A DNA stretch of 64,000 nt, taken from the NCBI RefSeq assembly GCF_032586235.1, contig NZ_JAWHTD010000004.1, positions 161,220 to 225,219 of the forward strand. The letters are read 5' to 3'. Made by a program: the position numbers and the translations under genes. This stretch comes from Aestuariicoccus sp032586235. Lineage in GTDB: Bacteria > Pseudomonadota > Alphaproteobacteria > Rhodobacterales > Rhodobacteraceae. The stretch's first letter is position 1, and each line of letters begins with the position of its first letter. Below the pieces are notes generated by a model that was not told where the DNA came from, ran no database searches, and was given only the letters and a program-made list of their open reading frames with translations. Shown here piece after piece: positions 17,153-26,100 of this stretch.

Positions 17153-18667
17153 TCAGCCTTCCAGCCGGATGTCGTATTCGCCGCGGATCCGCCGCTCCGC
17201 TTCGGCGCTCAGATAGACGGGCGGCGGCGCGGCGAGGATCGCCCGGGCGCGGGCGTTGGCGCGGCTCCAGGCATCCTGCCGCCCCGCGTCCTCCCAGGCG
17301 CGGGGCGTCGCGCGGTCGGACAGGGCGGGATAGAAGTAATCGCGCTCCATCGCCGCCAGCGTCTGCGCGCCGCCCAGGAAATGACCCTCGCCCAGCACTG
17401 CCTCGACGATGGCGTCGTAGCCCAGCGTCTCCTCCGACACCTCGACCCCGCGCAGCATCCGGTAGACATGGGCCAGCATCTCGTCGTCCAGAACGAAGGC
17501 CTCGAAGGACGCGCCCAAGAGCGACGCGGTCATGCCCGCGCTTTCATAGATCAGGTTCGCGCCCGACAGCCCCGCGGCCAGCGACGACAGCGCCTTTTCC
17601 ATGCCGTATTGCGCATCGGGCACCTTGGCGTCGGTCATCGACGACGCCACCCCCGACGGCAGCCCCAGCCAGCCCGTCAGCTGCGCCGAGGCCGCGTTGA
17701 GCAGGCTGATCTCGCCGCCGCCGCCCGCAAAGGCGCCGCTGCGCAGGTCGATCACCAGCGGCCAGTTGGAAAAGACCATCGGGTGGCCCGGTTTCAGCAC
17801 GTTCACCATCACCAGCGAGGCCAGCGTTTCCGCATGGCTCTGCGCCAGGAACCCCGCCAGCGTCGCAGGCGCGGTGGCCCCCGATTGCGCGGCGGTGATG
17901 CACGAAAGCGGCACGCCGTGGCGGATGCATTCGAAGGTCACATCCACCGCATCCGCGCCGAACCGCATGGGCGAGATGATCGGGCTGATATGCGCCTTGA
18001 GGAAGGGGCGCGCGGCGAAGGGCACGTCCATCGTCATCTCGGCCATCCGGATGATCGGGGCGACATGTTCGGGCAGGGTAAAGGCCGTGGCGACCGGCTT
18101 GGTCGTGCCTTTGAGCAACGCAAAGGCGGTGTTGATGTCCAGCGCCTCCGGCCCCTCCATATCGGTGGCGATGCAGCAGCGCGTGAACCAGCTGACGTTG
18201 GTCAGACGGTCCTGCAGGCGGGTGAAATCGAAAAGATCGCGCAGTGTGGCGGCGCGGTAGCGGGCGGTGTCGAGGTCGAGCACCTGAACCGCCGCGCCGC
18301 CGGTGCCGAAATGCACCCGATCGCCGCCCAGCTCGATCGACCGCGCGGGGTCGCGCCCGGGATGGGTGAACCGCTTGGCGGCCAGCGCAATGGCGCGGTT
18401 GACCAGGCTTTCGGGGATGCGCATCCGGCCTCCGGCCATGCTGGCCCCGGCGGCTGTCATCGGCGCGACCAAGCGGTCTGGCACTTCGCCCATGCCCAGC
18501 TCTGAGAGCAATCGCAGCGCGGTGGCATGGATCGCCTGGCAATCGGCCTCTGACAGCGGGCGGTACTGCCCGCCGCGCTGGCCCGGCGGGCAGGGATTGA
18601 AGGTGGGCGGTGCTGCGCGTTCCGCCGTCCGCTCTTTCCGTCCGCGCCGTTTGACTCTGGTTGTCAT
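17153..18667 (-). CDS. MttB-family (COG5598) methyltransferase, non-pyrrolysine
   Basis: 504-residue member of the trimethylamine methyltransferase MttB superfamily: GDRVHFGTGGAAVQVLDLDT, LKGTTKPVATAFTLPEHV and LAQSHAETLASLVMVNVL are typical. The frame has no internal TAG, so it lacks the pyrrolysine of true MttB and belongs with the MtgB-like group, some of which demethylate glycine betaine or other quaternary amines to a corrinoid protein. It diverges from a dimethylglycine-dehydrogenase-like gene, consistent with methylated amine breakdown. No corrinoid protein is seen nearby. It converges with the galactoside operon, 12 bases from the GH42 stop. Confidence 0.85.
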   Translation of the reverse strand: MTTRVKRRGRKERTAERAAPPTFNPCPPGQRGGQYRPLSEADCQAIHATALRLLSELGMGEVPDRLVAPMTAAGASMAGGRMRIPESLVNRAIALAAKRFTHPGRDPARSIELGGDRVHFGTGGAAVQVLDLDTARYRAATLRDLFDFTRLQDRLTNVSWFTRCCIATDMEGPEALDINTAFALLKGTTKPVATAFTLPEHVAPIIRMAEMTMDVPFAARPFLKAHISPIISPMRFGADAVDVTFECIRHGVPLSCITAAQSGATAPATLAGFLAQSHAETLASLVMVNVLKPGHPMVFSNWPLVIDLRSGAFAGGGGEISLLNAASAQLTGWLGLPSGVASSMTDAKVPDAQYGMEKALSSLAAGLSGANLIYESAGMTASLLGASFEAFVLDDEMLAHVYRMLRGVEVSEETLGYDAIVEAVLGEGHFLGGAQTLAAMERDYFYPALSDRATPRAWEDAGRQDAWSRANARARAILAAPPPVYLSAEAERRIRGEYDIRLEG

Positions 18668-18809
18668 GCCGCATCATGGGCGCGCCGCGCGGGGGCAAGG
18701 CAAGCGCAAAATGCACCCGCCGAACAATTTCCGAATTTCGCGAAGTTGCGAATTAGCGATTGACGGGGCGGCCCGTGGCAAGCCTGCTGTGCGAAGAAGG
18801 AGGATCGCC
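18668..18809. promoter_or_regulatory. Divergent control region, methylamine-type genes
   Basis: The 142-base gap between the MttB-like and dehydrogenase genes holds a near-perfect palindrome AATTTCGCGAAGTT (18734-18747; core TTCGCGAA perfect) in an A/T-richer stretch and a -35-like TTGACG at 18760-18765 for the rightward gene. Ribosome site AAGGAGG is at 18797-18803. The regulator is not known. Confidence 0.4.
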
Positions 18810-21218
18810 ATGAAAACCCAGACCCGCGCGGTCGTCATCGGCGGCGGCATTGCCGGATGTTCGACGCTCTATCACCTGACCCGCGAAGGCTGGACCGATG
18901 TGGTGCTGGTCGAACGCGACGAGATCACCTCGGGCACCACATGGCATTCGGCGGCGCAGGTGACGAATTTCGGTATGACGCAGACGATGGTAGGGCTGAA
19001 ATCTCATTCCATCCGGCTGTACAAGGAACTGGCCGAAGACCCCGAGCATCCCATCACCTACCATCACGCCGATGGCGGCATCCGCCTGGCCAACGATCCC
19101 AGGGTGATGGACGGCTATCGCCATTTCGCCAGCATGGCCAAGGGGATGGGCGTCGATTTTGAGGTCATCGACGCGGCGGAATGCGCCCGGCGGCATCCGC
19201 TTATTTCGACCGACAACCTGATCGGCGGGCTCTGGGATCCGCTGGACGGCGACATCGACCCGGCGGGGCTCTGCCACGCGCTGCTGCGCCGCGCGCGCGC
19301 CGATGGGGCCGAGGTTTACCGCCAGACCCCGGTGACCGGCCTGACCCAGCATCGCGACGACAGCTGGACGGTGCACACGCCCCGGGGCGACATCCGGACC
19401 GAGGTCATCGTGAACGCCTGCGGCTACCGCGTGAACGAGCTGGGCGCGATGATGGGGGTCGAGCATCCCGTGGCCTCGATGGAGCATCAGTATTTCATCA
19501 CCGAACCTTTCGCCGAGCTTCAAGAGATGGATGAACGTGTCCCGCTACTGCGTTGTCCTATCAGCGATTTCTACTCACGGCAGGAGAAGAAAGGCCTGCT
19601 GATCGGCTTTTATGAACAGGAGTGCCGGACCTGGGGAATGGACGGGATCGACCCGGCCTTTTCCTCGGCGCTGTGCCCCGATGATGTGGACCGTGTGCTG
19701 CCCGTGCTGGAGAACGTGTTCGAGCGGATGCCGGTGCTGCAAGACGTGGGCATCAAGAGCATCGTCAACGGCCCGATCACCTATACGATGGACGGCGCGC
19801 CGCTGGTGGGGCCGATCCCGGGAAAGAGAAATGCGTTCTGCATCATAGGCTTGCGGGCCGGTCTTGGCGAAGGCGGCGGGCATGGCTGGCTTCTGGCGCA
19901 GCAGATCGTGCATGGCGAGGCCGAGCTTGACACCTGGGTTATCGACCCGCGCCGCTTTGGCCCGCACGCCAACGTCGAACTGACCGCGCTGAAGGCGATC
20001 GAGGATTACCAGAACGAGTTCCGCTTTCACTTCCCGCATGAGCACCGCCCGGCGGGCCGCCCCATGCGGACCACGCCCTTGACCGCCGTTCTGGCCGCCG
20101 AGGGCGCCGACTTCGGGATGGTCGACGGGTGGGAACGTATCGCCTACATCCGACCCGGCCCGGATTTCATCGAAACCCATGGCTACCGTTTTAAAGAGAC
20201 CTTCGACGTGGTGGCCGACGAGGTGCGCGCGGTGCACGAAGGCGTCGGGCTGACCGAGGTCAACGGCTTCACCCGGTTCGAGATTACCGGCGGTGGCGCG
20301 GCGGATTGGCTGGATGCCATGACCTGCGGGCGCATTCCACGCCGCGCGGGGCGCGTGGGGCTGGCCTATCTGCTCAATCACCACGGCTGCATCAAGTCCG
20401 AGGCGACTCTGGCCTGTCTGCCCGACGGGCGCATCTGGTACGGCGCCGCCGCCGCGGCCGAGCGGCACGATATGGATTGGCTGACCCGGCACATGCCGGA
20501 TGACGGGTCGGTGCGGCTGCGCAACCTCACGCGCAGCCATACGATCCTGCTGCTGGCCGGGCCGCGCGCCCGCGCGGTGCTGCAAGAGGTGGCGCGCGGC
20601 GATTGGTCGGCAGAGGCCTTCCCCTGGCTGTCGGTGCGCGAGGGCCATATCGGCCACGCGCCCGCCACGATCATGGCGGTCAGCTATTCCGGCGAGTCGG
20701 CGTTCGAGCTGCACATCCCCAACGAGAGCCTCGCGCAGGCTTGGCAGAGCCTGCGCGCGGCGGGTGCGGCGCGGGGGATGCGGCTTTTCGGGTCGTATGC
20801 GGTCGAATCGATGCGGCTGGAGAAGAGCTATCGCCACTGGAAGGCCGATCTGGTGACCGAATTCGACCCGTTCGAATCCGGGCTGGGCCGGTTCGTCGAC
20901 ATGCGCAAGGATTTCCTCGGCAAGGCGGCGCTGGAGGCGCGTGCGCCGCAAAGGGCCTTTGTGACGCTGCTGCTGGAGGCCGATCACGCCCCGGCGCAGG
21001 GCGGCGCGTCGATCCGGGTTGGTGGCGATGTGGTGGGCACGGTGACATCCGCCGGCTGGGGCCACCGTACGGGTCGAAATATCGCGATGGGGTTCGTCAG
21101 GCCGGAGCTTGCTGGCGTTGGCTCTGCGCTGAGCGTCGATGTGACCGGCGCGCCGGTGGCCGCGACGGTCACCGACCCGTGTCTCTTCGACCCTGAAAAC
21201 CTGCGCGTCCGGGCCTGA
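18810..21218 (+). CDS. FAD oxidoreductase-GcvT fusion, dimethylglycine/sarcosine dehydrogenase-like
   Basis: 802 residues. N-terminal DAO-type FAD domain (GGGIAG at 11-16) with TSGTTWHSAAQ, where His46 aligns with the covalent-flavin His of dimethylglycine dehydrogenase. The C-terminal half (from about 430) is a GcvT-like folate-binding aminomethyltransferase domain (FKETFDVVADEVRAVHEGVGL, GSYAVESMRLEKSYRHW) that captures the methyl group as methylene-tetrahydrofolate. ATG 18810 follows AAGGAGG; upstream in-frame starts lie within the MttB-like gene on the opposite strand. Likely oxidatively demethylates an N-methyl amino acid; dimethylglycine and sarcosine are candidates. Confidence 0.88.
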   Translation: MKTQTRAVVIGGGIAGCSTLYHLTREGWTDVVLVERDEITSGTTWHSAAQVTNFGMTQTMVGLKSHSIRLYKELAEDPEHPITYHHADGGIRLANDPRVMDGYRHFASMAKGMGVDFEVIDAAECARRHPLISTDNLIGGLWDPLDGDIDPAGLCHALLRRARADGAEVYRQTPVTGLTQHRDDSWTVHTPRGDIRTEVIVNACGYRVNELGAMMGVEHPVASMEHQYFITEPFAELQEMDERVPLLRCPISDFYSRQEKKGLLIGFYEQECRTWGMDGIDPAFSSALCPDDVDRVLPVLENVFERMPVLQDVGIKSIVNGPITYTMDGAPLVGPIPGKRNAFCIIGLRAGLGEGGGHGWLLAQQIVHGEAELDTWVIDPRRFGPHANVELTALKAIEDYQNEFRFHFPHEHRPAGRPMRTTPLTAVLAAEGADFGMVDGWERIAYIRPGPDFIETHGYRFKETFDVVADEVRAVHEGVGLTEVNGFTRFEITGGGAADWLDAMTCGRIPRRAGRVGLAYLLNHHGCIKSEATLACLPDGRIWYGAAAAAERHDMDWLTRHMPDDGSVRLRNLTRSHTILLLAGPRARAVLQEVARGDWSAEAFPWLSVREGHIGHAPATIMAVSYSGESAFELHIPNESLAQAWQSLRAAGAARGMRLFGSYAVESMRLEKSYRHWKADLVTEFDPFESGLGRFVDMRKDFLGKAALEARAPQRAFVTLLLEADHAPAQGGASIRVGGDVVGTVTSAGWGHRTGRNIAMGFVRPELAGVGSALSVDVTGAPVAATVTDPCLFDPENLRVRA

Positions 21219-21224
21219 GCCGCA

Positions 21225-22595
21225 TCAATCGGCGGGGGCCAGCCCTGCCGCGCGGCCCAGAACCACCGCCGCCAGCAGCCCGTTGCCCGAGAGATAGCCC
21301 GCGTCGCCCGACCCCGACACCCCGCAGGCCGCGCCGCCCGCGGCGAAGAGGTTGGGGAAAGGCGTGCCGTCCTCGTGCCGCACCCGCCCGGTGCCATCGG
21401 TCTCCAACCCGCCTTGGGTGTGGAACAGTGCGCCGGTCACCCGGACGCCGCAATACGGCGCCGCAAGGCGCTGGCCGGACCAGCGACGGCCAAAGCGGTC
21501 GGCGCCTTCGGTTGGGATGCTCCCGATCTCTTCCCGCAGCACCGCGGCGGGCAGGCCGAGCGCCTCGGCCAGCGCGTCGAGCGTGTCGGCGGTTTTGACC
21601 GCGCCCTGCGCCTCGGCCTCTTGAAAATCGCGAAACTGGCGCGCCACCCCGGCGATGCGGCTGTCGAAGATCGAAAAAGCCTCGCCGCCCGGCTGGGCCA
21701 GCACGGCGCGGGCGGCCTCGGAATAGCCCTGCGCCTCGTTCCAGAAGCGCCGCCCGTCGCGGTTGACCTGCACGCCGCCCTCGGTGATCACCGCCCAGGT
21801 GATCAGGATGCCATGGGGATGCGCGACATTGCCATGCCCCTGGTAGGCCCCCAGATGCCGGGTGCGGGCCCCCAGCGCCTCACCCCAGGTCACCGCCTCG
21901 CCCCGGTTGCCGTCATGGCCGAACCAGAGCGCCCCGTCGATGTCGGGCATGTGATCGGCCACCATGCGGCGGTTGCCGCCAAAGCCGTTGCACGCAAGGA
22001 TCAGCTTGGCGCAGCCGATGGTCTCGGTCCCGCCGTCCGGTCGGGTGACGGTGACGCCGGTGATCCGCCGCCCGTCGTGGTGCAGCCGGGTGGCGCGGCG
22101 TTCACAGACGATCAGGATGCCCAAGTCCTCGGCCCGGCTGCGCAGAGCGTCGATCAGGTCGGCCCCGGCGCGGCTGGGCAGGCCGTGCATGCGCCGCGCG
22201 GAATGGCCCGGATAGTCGAAATCGGTCACGACGGAAAAGGGCAGGCCGTGCCGGTCGGTCAGCCAGTCGATGACGCCCGCGCTGCCGCTCGCCAGCGCCT
22301 CGACCAAAGCGGGGTCGTTTTCGCCATGCGCCTTGCGCTGGATGTCGGCGGCGAAGGTGGCGGCGTCGTCGGTGATGCCGGCCGCCGCCTGCTGGCGCGT
22401 ACCCGCCGCCGGGATCAGCCCCGCCGACAAGGCGGTCGAACCGCTTGGCACCGCGTCCGCCTCGATTACCAGCACATCCTGGCCTGCCTCTTGCGCCGCC
22501 AGTGCGGCGACCATGCCCGCCGCGCCGCCGCCGACGATCAGCGTACCGACGTCCAGGTCGAAGGTGTCGGGCGTCGGGCCGAGGTCAGGCGTCAT
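21225..22595 (-). CDS. FAD-dependent dehydrogenase/reductase of the fumarate reductase family
   Basis: 456 residues. Dinucleotide motif VGGGAAGMVAALAA (21-34), GSTALSAGLIPAAGT at the FAD site, and the C-terminal FAAGGAACGVSGSGDAGYLSGNGLL motif place it in the fumarate reductase/succinate dehydrogenase flavoprotein superfamily, with soluble relatives such as tricarballylate dehydrogenase TcuA and 3-ketosteroid dehydrogenase. Its start overlaps the lyase gene by 11 bp; it is the last gene of a six-gene leftward operon. With a hydratase and a lyase linked, desaturation of a substituted succinate-like acid is a reasonable inference. It converges with the dehydrogenase at 18810. Confidence 0.8.
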   Translation of the reverse strand: MTPDLGPTPDTFDLDVGTLIVGGGAAGMVAALAAQEAGQDVLVIEADAVPSGSTALSAGLIPAAGTRQQAAAGITDDAATFAADIQRKAHGENDPALVEALASGSAGVIDWLTDRHGLPFSVVTDFDYPGHSARRMHGLPSRAGADLIDALRSRAEDLGILIVCERRATRLHHDGRRITGVTVTRPDGGTETIGCAKLILACNGFGGNRRMVADHMPDIDGALWFGHDGNRGEAVTWGEALGARTRHLGAYQGHGNVAHPHGILITWAVITEGGVQVNRDGRRFWNEAQGYSEAARAVLAQPGGEAFSIFDSRIAGVARQFRDFQEAEAQGAVKTADTLDALAEALGLPAAVLREEIGSIPTEGADRFGRRWSGQRLAAPYCGVRVTGALFHTQGGLETDGTGRVRHEDGTPFPNLFAAGGAACGVSGSGDAGYLSGNGLLAAVVLGRAAGLAPAD

Positions 22596-23436
22596 AATCC
22601 TTGCCCTTGGCCAGCATCGCGTCGGTGCCGATCACCTCGTTGAGCCCGTTGAAATCGAACATCCGGTCGGCGAAGGGCCGGTTCGATCCGTGGGCCGCGA
22701 GGCTGCCGTAGTAATCCCGCGCGGTATGCGCCAGCGCGCGCACGATGCCGCCGGGGAAGATGGCGATGGCAAAGCCCATCTGCTGCAGATCGGCGGAGTT
22801 GTTGATCGGCGTCGCGCCGCCCTCGACCATGTTGGCCAAAAGCGGGATGCGGCCCCCGAAGGTGCGGGCGATGCGGGTCAGCTCGTCGCCGCTGCGCGGG
22901 GCCTCGACAAAGAGCACGTCGGCCCCGGCCTCGACATAGGTCTCGGCGCGGTCGATGGCGGCGTCGAAGCCTTCGACCGCGATGGCGTCGGTGCGCGCGA
23001 CGATCAGCGTATCGCGGGTGCGCGCATCGGCCATGGCGCGGATCTTGCCGGCCATCTCGGCGGCGGGGATCAGCGATTTGTCCGCCAGGTGGCCGCAGCG
23101 CTTGGGATAGGTCTGATCCTCGACCTGAAGCGCCGCGGCGCCTGCGCGTTCGTACATCCGCATGGTGCGGCGCGCGTTCAGCGCGTTGCCGAAACCGGTG
23201 TCGGCGTCGATGATCACCGGCAGGCCGACGCGGTCGGCGATCAGCGCCATGGTGTCGGCCATCTCGGACGCGGTGGTCAGCCCGATATCGGGCCGGCCCA
23301 GTCGCGTGTAGGCCACCGCCGCGCCGCTGAGATAGAGCGCCTCGAACCCGGCCTCGGCGGCCAGCGAGGCGGTCAGCCCGTCATAGACGCCGGGGGCGAC
23401 AAGGATCGTGCCGGATTGAAGACGGTCGCGCAGCAT
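22585..23436 (-). CDS. Isocitrate lyase/PEP mutase superfamily lyase
   Basis: 283 residues with the intact lyase signature KRCGH (112-116), Mg-binding IDADTGFGN (77-85), VEDQTYP and ARTDA. The Cys of KRCGH marks C-C lyases such as 2-methylisocitrate lyase and 2,3-dimethylmalate lyase rather than phosphonomutases. Start ATG 23436 overlaps the preceding stop (TGATG). Because a LeuCD-like hydro-lyase pair is at the same locus, an alkyl-malate cleavage like that of dimethylmalate lyase in nicotinate fermentation is attractive. An oxaloacetate decarboxylase-type role is the alternative. Confidence 0.82.
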   Translation of the reverse strand: MLRDRLQSGTILVAPGVYDGLTASLAAEAGFEALYLSGAAVAYTRLGRPDIGLTTASEMADTMALIADRVGLPVIIDADTGFGNALNARRTMRMYERAGAAALQVEDQTYPKRCGHLADKSLIPAAEMAGKIRAMADARTRDTLIVARTDAIAVEGFDAAIDRAETYVEAGADVLFVEAPRSGDELTRIARTFGGRIPLLANMVEGGATPINNSADLQQMGFAIAIFPGGIVRALAHTARDYYGSLAAHGSNRPFADRMFDFNGLNEVIGTDAMLAKGKDYDA

Positions 23437-24047
23437 CAGCTTTCCTCCAGCCAGGCGGTCGCCTCGGCGCAGGTCATCTGGCTGCCGAGCGAGGCCAGCG
23501 ACAGAAGCGTCGCGTCGTGCACCTCGGGGCGGAAGGCGGCGCAGCCGTCGGTCAAAAGAACGGTGTCGATGTCGCGCAGATGCGCGTCGCGCAGGGTGCT
23601 GGCGACGCCGCCGTTGGTGACGATCCCCGCGATGAGGATCGTGTCGATGCCCAGCTTGCGCAGGATGAATTCGAGCCGGGTCTGGTAGAAGGCGGAATAG
23701 GCCACCTTTTCGACGGTGTAATCGGCGGGGGCGAGGGTATCGACCAGCTGGTGGCCGAAGGCGCCGGGGCAGAAATCGCCCTTGGTCAGGAAGGGGCGGA
23801 GCTGTTGCAGATGCTCGGCGATGAGCGGCGTGCCGTCCGGGCGCGGCACCAGCGTGAACTGCGCCGAGACATAGACGCCGCCCTTGGCGCGCAGCGCATC
23901 GCGCAGCGGCGCCACGCGGTCGGGCAGGGCGGCGATAGCCTCGGACCCCTGCCCGGCGCGGCCATAGGCGCCTTCGGGGTGCAGGAAATCGTTCTGCAGA
24001 TCGATCGTGACCAGCGCGCAGCGGGCCGGGTCGCGGTCATGCGCCAT
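23436..24047 (-). CDS. Isochorismatase-fold protein lacking the catalytic cysteine
   Basis: 203 residues in the cysteine-hydrolase/isochorismatase superfamily. Asp16 (VTIDLQNDF) and Lys114 (EKVAYSAFYQT) of the catalytic triad are present, but the nucleophile position is Gly147: the motif reads GIVTNGGV where amidases have TNxCV. The same Cys-to-Gly change occurs in true isochorismatases (EntB, PhzD), which hydrolyse a vinyl ether without a nucleophile. So this is not a standard amidase (nicotinamidase, maleamate amidase or N-carbamoylsarcosine amidase). The start has AAAGGA upstream and overlaps hyuA by 11 bases. Confidence 0.82.
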   Translation of the reverse strand: MAHDRDPARCALVTIDLQNDFLHPEGAYGRAGQGSEAIAALPDRVAPLRDALRAKGGVYVSAQFTLVPRPDGTPLIAEHLQQLRPFLTKGDFCPGAFGHQLVDTLAPADYTVEKVAYSAFYQTRLEFILRKLGIDTILIAGIVTNGGVASTLRDAHLRDIDTVLLTDGCAAFRPEVHDATLLSLASLGSQMTCAEATAWLEES

Positions 24048-26100
24048 GCTCTGTCCTTTCCAGAATGGTGTTGCCGAAGCGGTCGACCGTCGCGCGCAGC
24101 CCGGGGTCGACCAGCACCGTGGTGTCGGGCTGTTCGAGGATTGCGGGCCCGTCGATCACCGCGCCCACCGGCAGCTCGAGCCGGCGGTAGATTGCTGTGG
24201 CGTGCCAGGCGTCGCCGAAATGGACGTCTCGTTCGCCCTTGCGGGCGGCCTCGACACTCCCGCCGGAGGGGGCGAGCGTGGCCAGATCGAATTTCGGGCG
24301 TTTGCCGATCACTGCGCTGCGCAAGTTGATCACCCGCCGCACGCCGCCGCGCAGGAGCCGCCCGTAGGTGGCATGATAGGCACTGTCGAAGGCGGCGGCG
24401 ATGGCGTCGCGCGTGGGGGCCTGGACCTTGCCGTCTGTGACCGTGATCGTCAGGGGCACGTCCACCGTATGGGTCTGGCCGAGGTAGGCCATGTCGAGCG
24501 CAAAGACGGTTTCGCGCGCCTCGAACCGGCCTTTGGAGGCGTCGAGCAGGCGTTGACCCTCGTCGACGTGGGCCTGCATGTGCGCGGCCAGGGCGTCCAC
24601 ATCGATGTCGTCCGCCAAGGCGTTGATCGTTTGCACGAAATCCTGCCGCATATCGGCGATGACGCAGCCCATGGCGCTGGTCACGCCGGGATAGCGCGGG
24701 ACGATGGCGCGGGCCAGCCCGACCTCGTCCAGCATCGCGCCGCTGTGCAGCGCGCCGCCGCCGCCGAAGGGCATGAAGGCAAAGCGTTTCGGGTCGAAGC
24801 CGCGTTCGATGCTGACCAGCCGGATGGCCCCGGCCATGCGCGCGTTGGCCACGCGCAGGATCGCCTCGGCGGCCTCGACCGCGCTCATGCCAAGGGGTTT
24901 TCCCACATGCATTTCAATGGCTTCTGCGGCGGCTTTCACGTCCAGCCGTTCGAGCTTGCCGCCGATGGGGTTGTCCGGGTCGATGCGGCCCAGCACCACG
25001 TTGGCGTCGGTCACCGTGGGGCGCGTGTTGCCCTGGCCGTAAGCCACCGGCCCCGGCGTCGAGCCCGCGCTTTCGGGGCCGATGTTGAGCAGCCCGCCCT
25101 TGTCCACCCAAGCGATCGAGCCGCCGCCCGCGCCGATGGTGGTGATCTCGATCATCGGGGTGCGCACGACCATCCCGAAGTCGATCGAGGTCTGCGGCGC
25201 CAACATCGACTTACCCCCGGCGATCAGCGCCACGTCGAACGACGTGCCGCCCATGTCACCGGTGATCACGTCCGGGAACCCGGCGGTTTCGGCGATGTAA
25301 CCGGCGGCGATCACGCCCGCGGCGGGGCCGCTGAGCGCGGTGCGCACCGGCAGGCGGCAGGCGGTGTCGACGCCCATCACCCCACCGTTGGATTGCACGA
25401 TCAGGAACTCGCCGCCAAAGCCATCGCCGCGCAGGGCGGTTTCCAGGCGGCCCAGATAGCCGGACACTTCGGGCTGCAGATAGGCGTTGAGGGCGGTGGT
25501 GGAAAAGCGCTCGAACTCTCTGATTTCAGGCAGGATTTCGTGGCTGGCCGAGATATGCGGATTGGGCCAGACCTCGCGCAGCGCAGCCAGCGCGCGGCGT
25601 TCGTTTTCGGGATTGGCATAGGCATGAGCGAAGAGGATGCTGACCGCCTCGCAGCCCGCCTCCAGCAGCGCGCGGGCGGCGGCGCGCACGGCGTCGAGAT
25701 CGACGGGCGTGCGGATCGTGCCATCGGCGAGCGTGCGCTCGGGCACCTCAAGCCGCAGATCGCGGGGCACGACGGGGGTGAAGGCGCCCCGCAGGCCCCA
25801 GGTGCGGGGCCGGTCGCGGCGGCGCATCTCGAGCACGTCGCGCAGGCCCTGGGTGGTGATCACCCCTGTGCGTGCGCCCTTGCGTTCGAGCAAAGCGTTG
25901 GTGCCGGCGGTGGTGCCGTGCACCACCACTCCGGTCTGCGCCAGATCGCAAGTCGCCTGGGCGATGCCGTCAAGAAAGCCGCCCGACTGGTCGGGGCGGG
26001 TGGTGGGCACCTTGGCCACGGTGGCGGTGCCCTGCGCCTCGTCCAGCACGAAGACGTCCGTAAAGGTGCCGCCGACATCGACGCCGATCATCCGGCTCAT
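24037..26100 (-). CDS. hyuA: Hydantoinase/oxoprolinase subunit A (HyuA)
   Basis: ATP-dependent amide-ring opening subunit. 687 residues, the family length. N-terminal ASKHA nucleotide motif GVDVGGTFTDVFVLDE and the segments MRRRDRPRTWGLRG, GDMGGTSFDVALI and RIDPDNPIGGKLERLDV are typical of HyuA/OplA. ATG 26100 is chosen because it overlaps the hyuB stop as ATGA. Family substrates include hydantoins, 5-oxoproline, N-methylhydantoin and, for the related acetone carboxylase, ketones. The substrate cannot be told from sequence. Confidence 0.88.
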   Translation of the reverse strand: MSRMIGVDVGGTFTDVFVLDEAQGTATVAKVPTTRPDQSGGFLDGIAQATCDLAQTGVVVHGTTAGTNALLERKGARTGVITTQGLRDVLEMRRRDRPRTWGLRGAFTPVVPRDLRLEVPERTLADGTIRTPVDLDAVRAAARALLEAGCEAVSILFAHAYANPENERRALAALREVWPNPHISASHEILPEIREFERFSTTALNAYLQPEVSGYLGRLETALRGDGFGGEFLIVQSNGGVMGVDTACRLPVRTALSGPAAGVIAAGYIAETAGFPDVITGDMGGTSFDVALIAGGKSMLAPQTSIDFGMVVRTPMIEITTIGAGGGSIAWVDKGGLLNIGPESAGSTPGPVAYGQGNTRPTVTDANVVLGRIDPDNPIGGKLERLDVKAAAEAIEMHVGKPLGMSAVEAAEAILRVANARMAGAIRLVSIERGFDPKRFAFMPFGGGGALHSGAMLDEVGLARAIVPRYPGVTSAMGCVIADMRQDFVQTINALADDIDVDALAAHMQAHVDEGQRLLDASKGRFEARETVFALDMAYLGQTHTVDVPLTITVTDGKVQAPTRDAIAAAFDSAYHATYGRLLRGGVRRVINLRSAVIGKRPKFDLATLAPSGGSVEAARKGERDVHFGDAWHATAIYRRLELPVGAVIDGPAILEQPDTTVLVDPGLRATVDRFGNTILERTEHGA

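Noticed and set aside
17153..18667. Pyrrolysine-containing MttB
   Set aside because: No in-frame TAG in the 504-codon frame and no pyl genes nearby.
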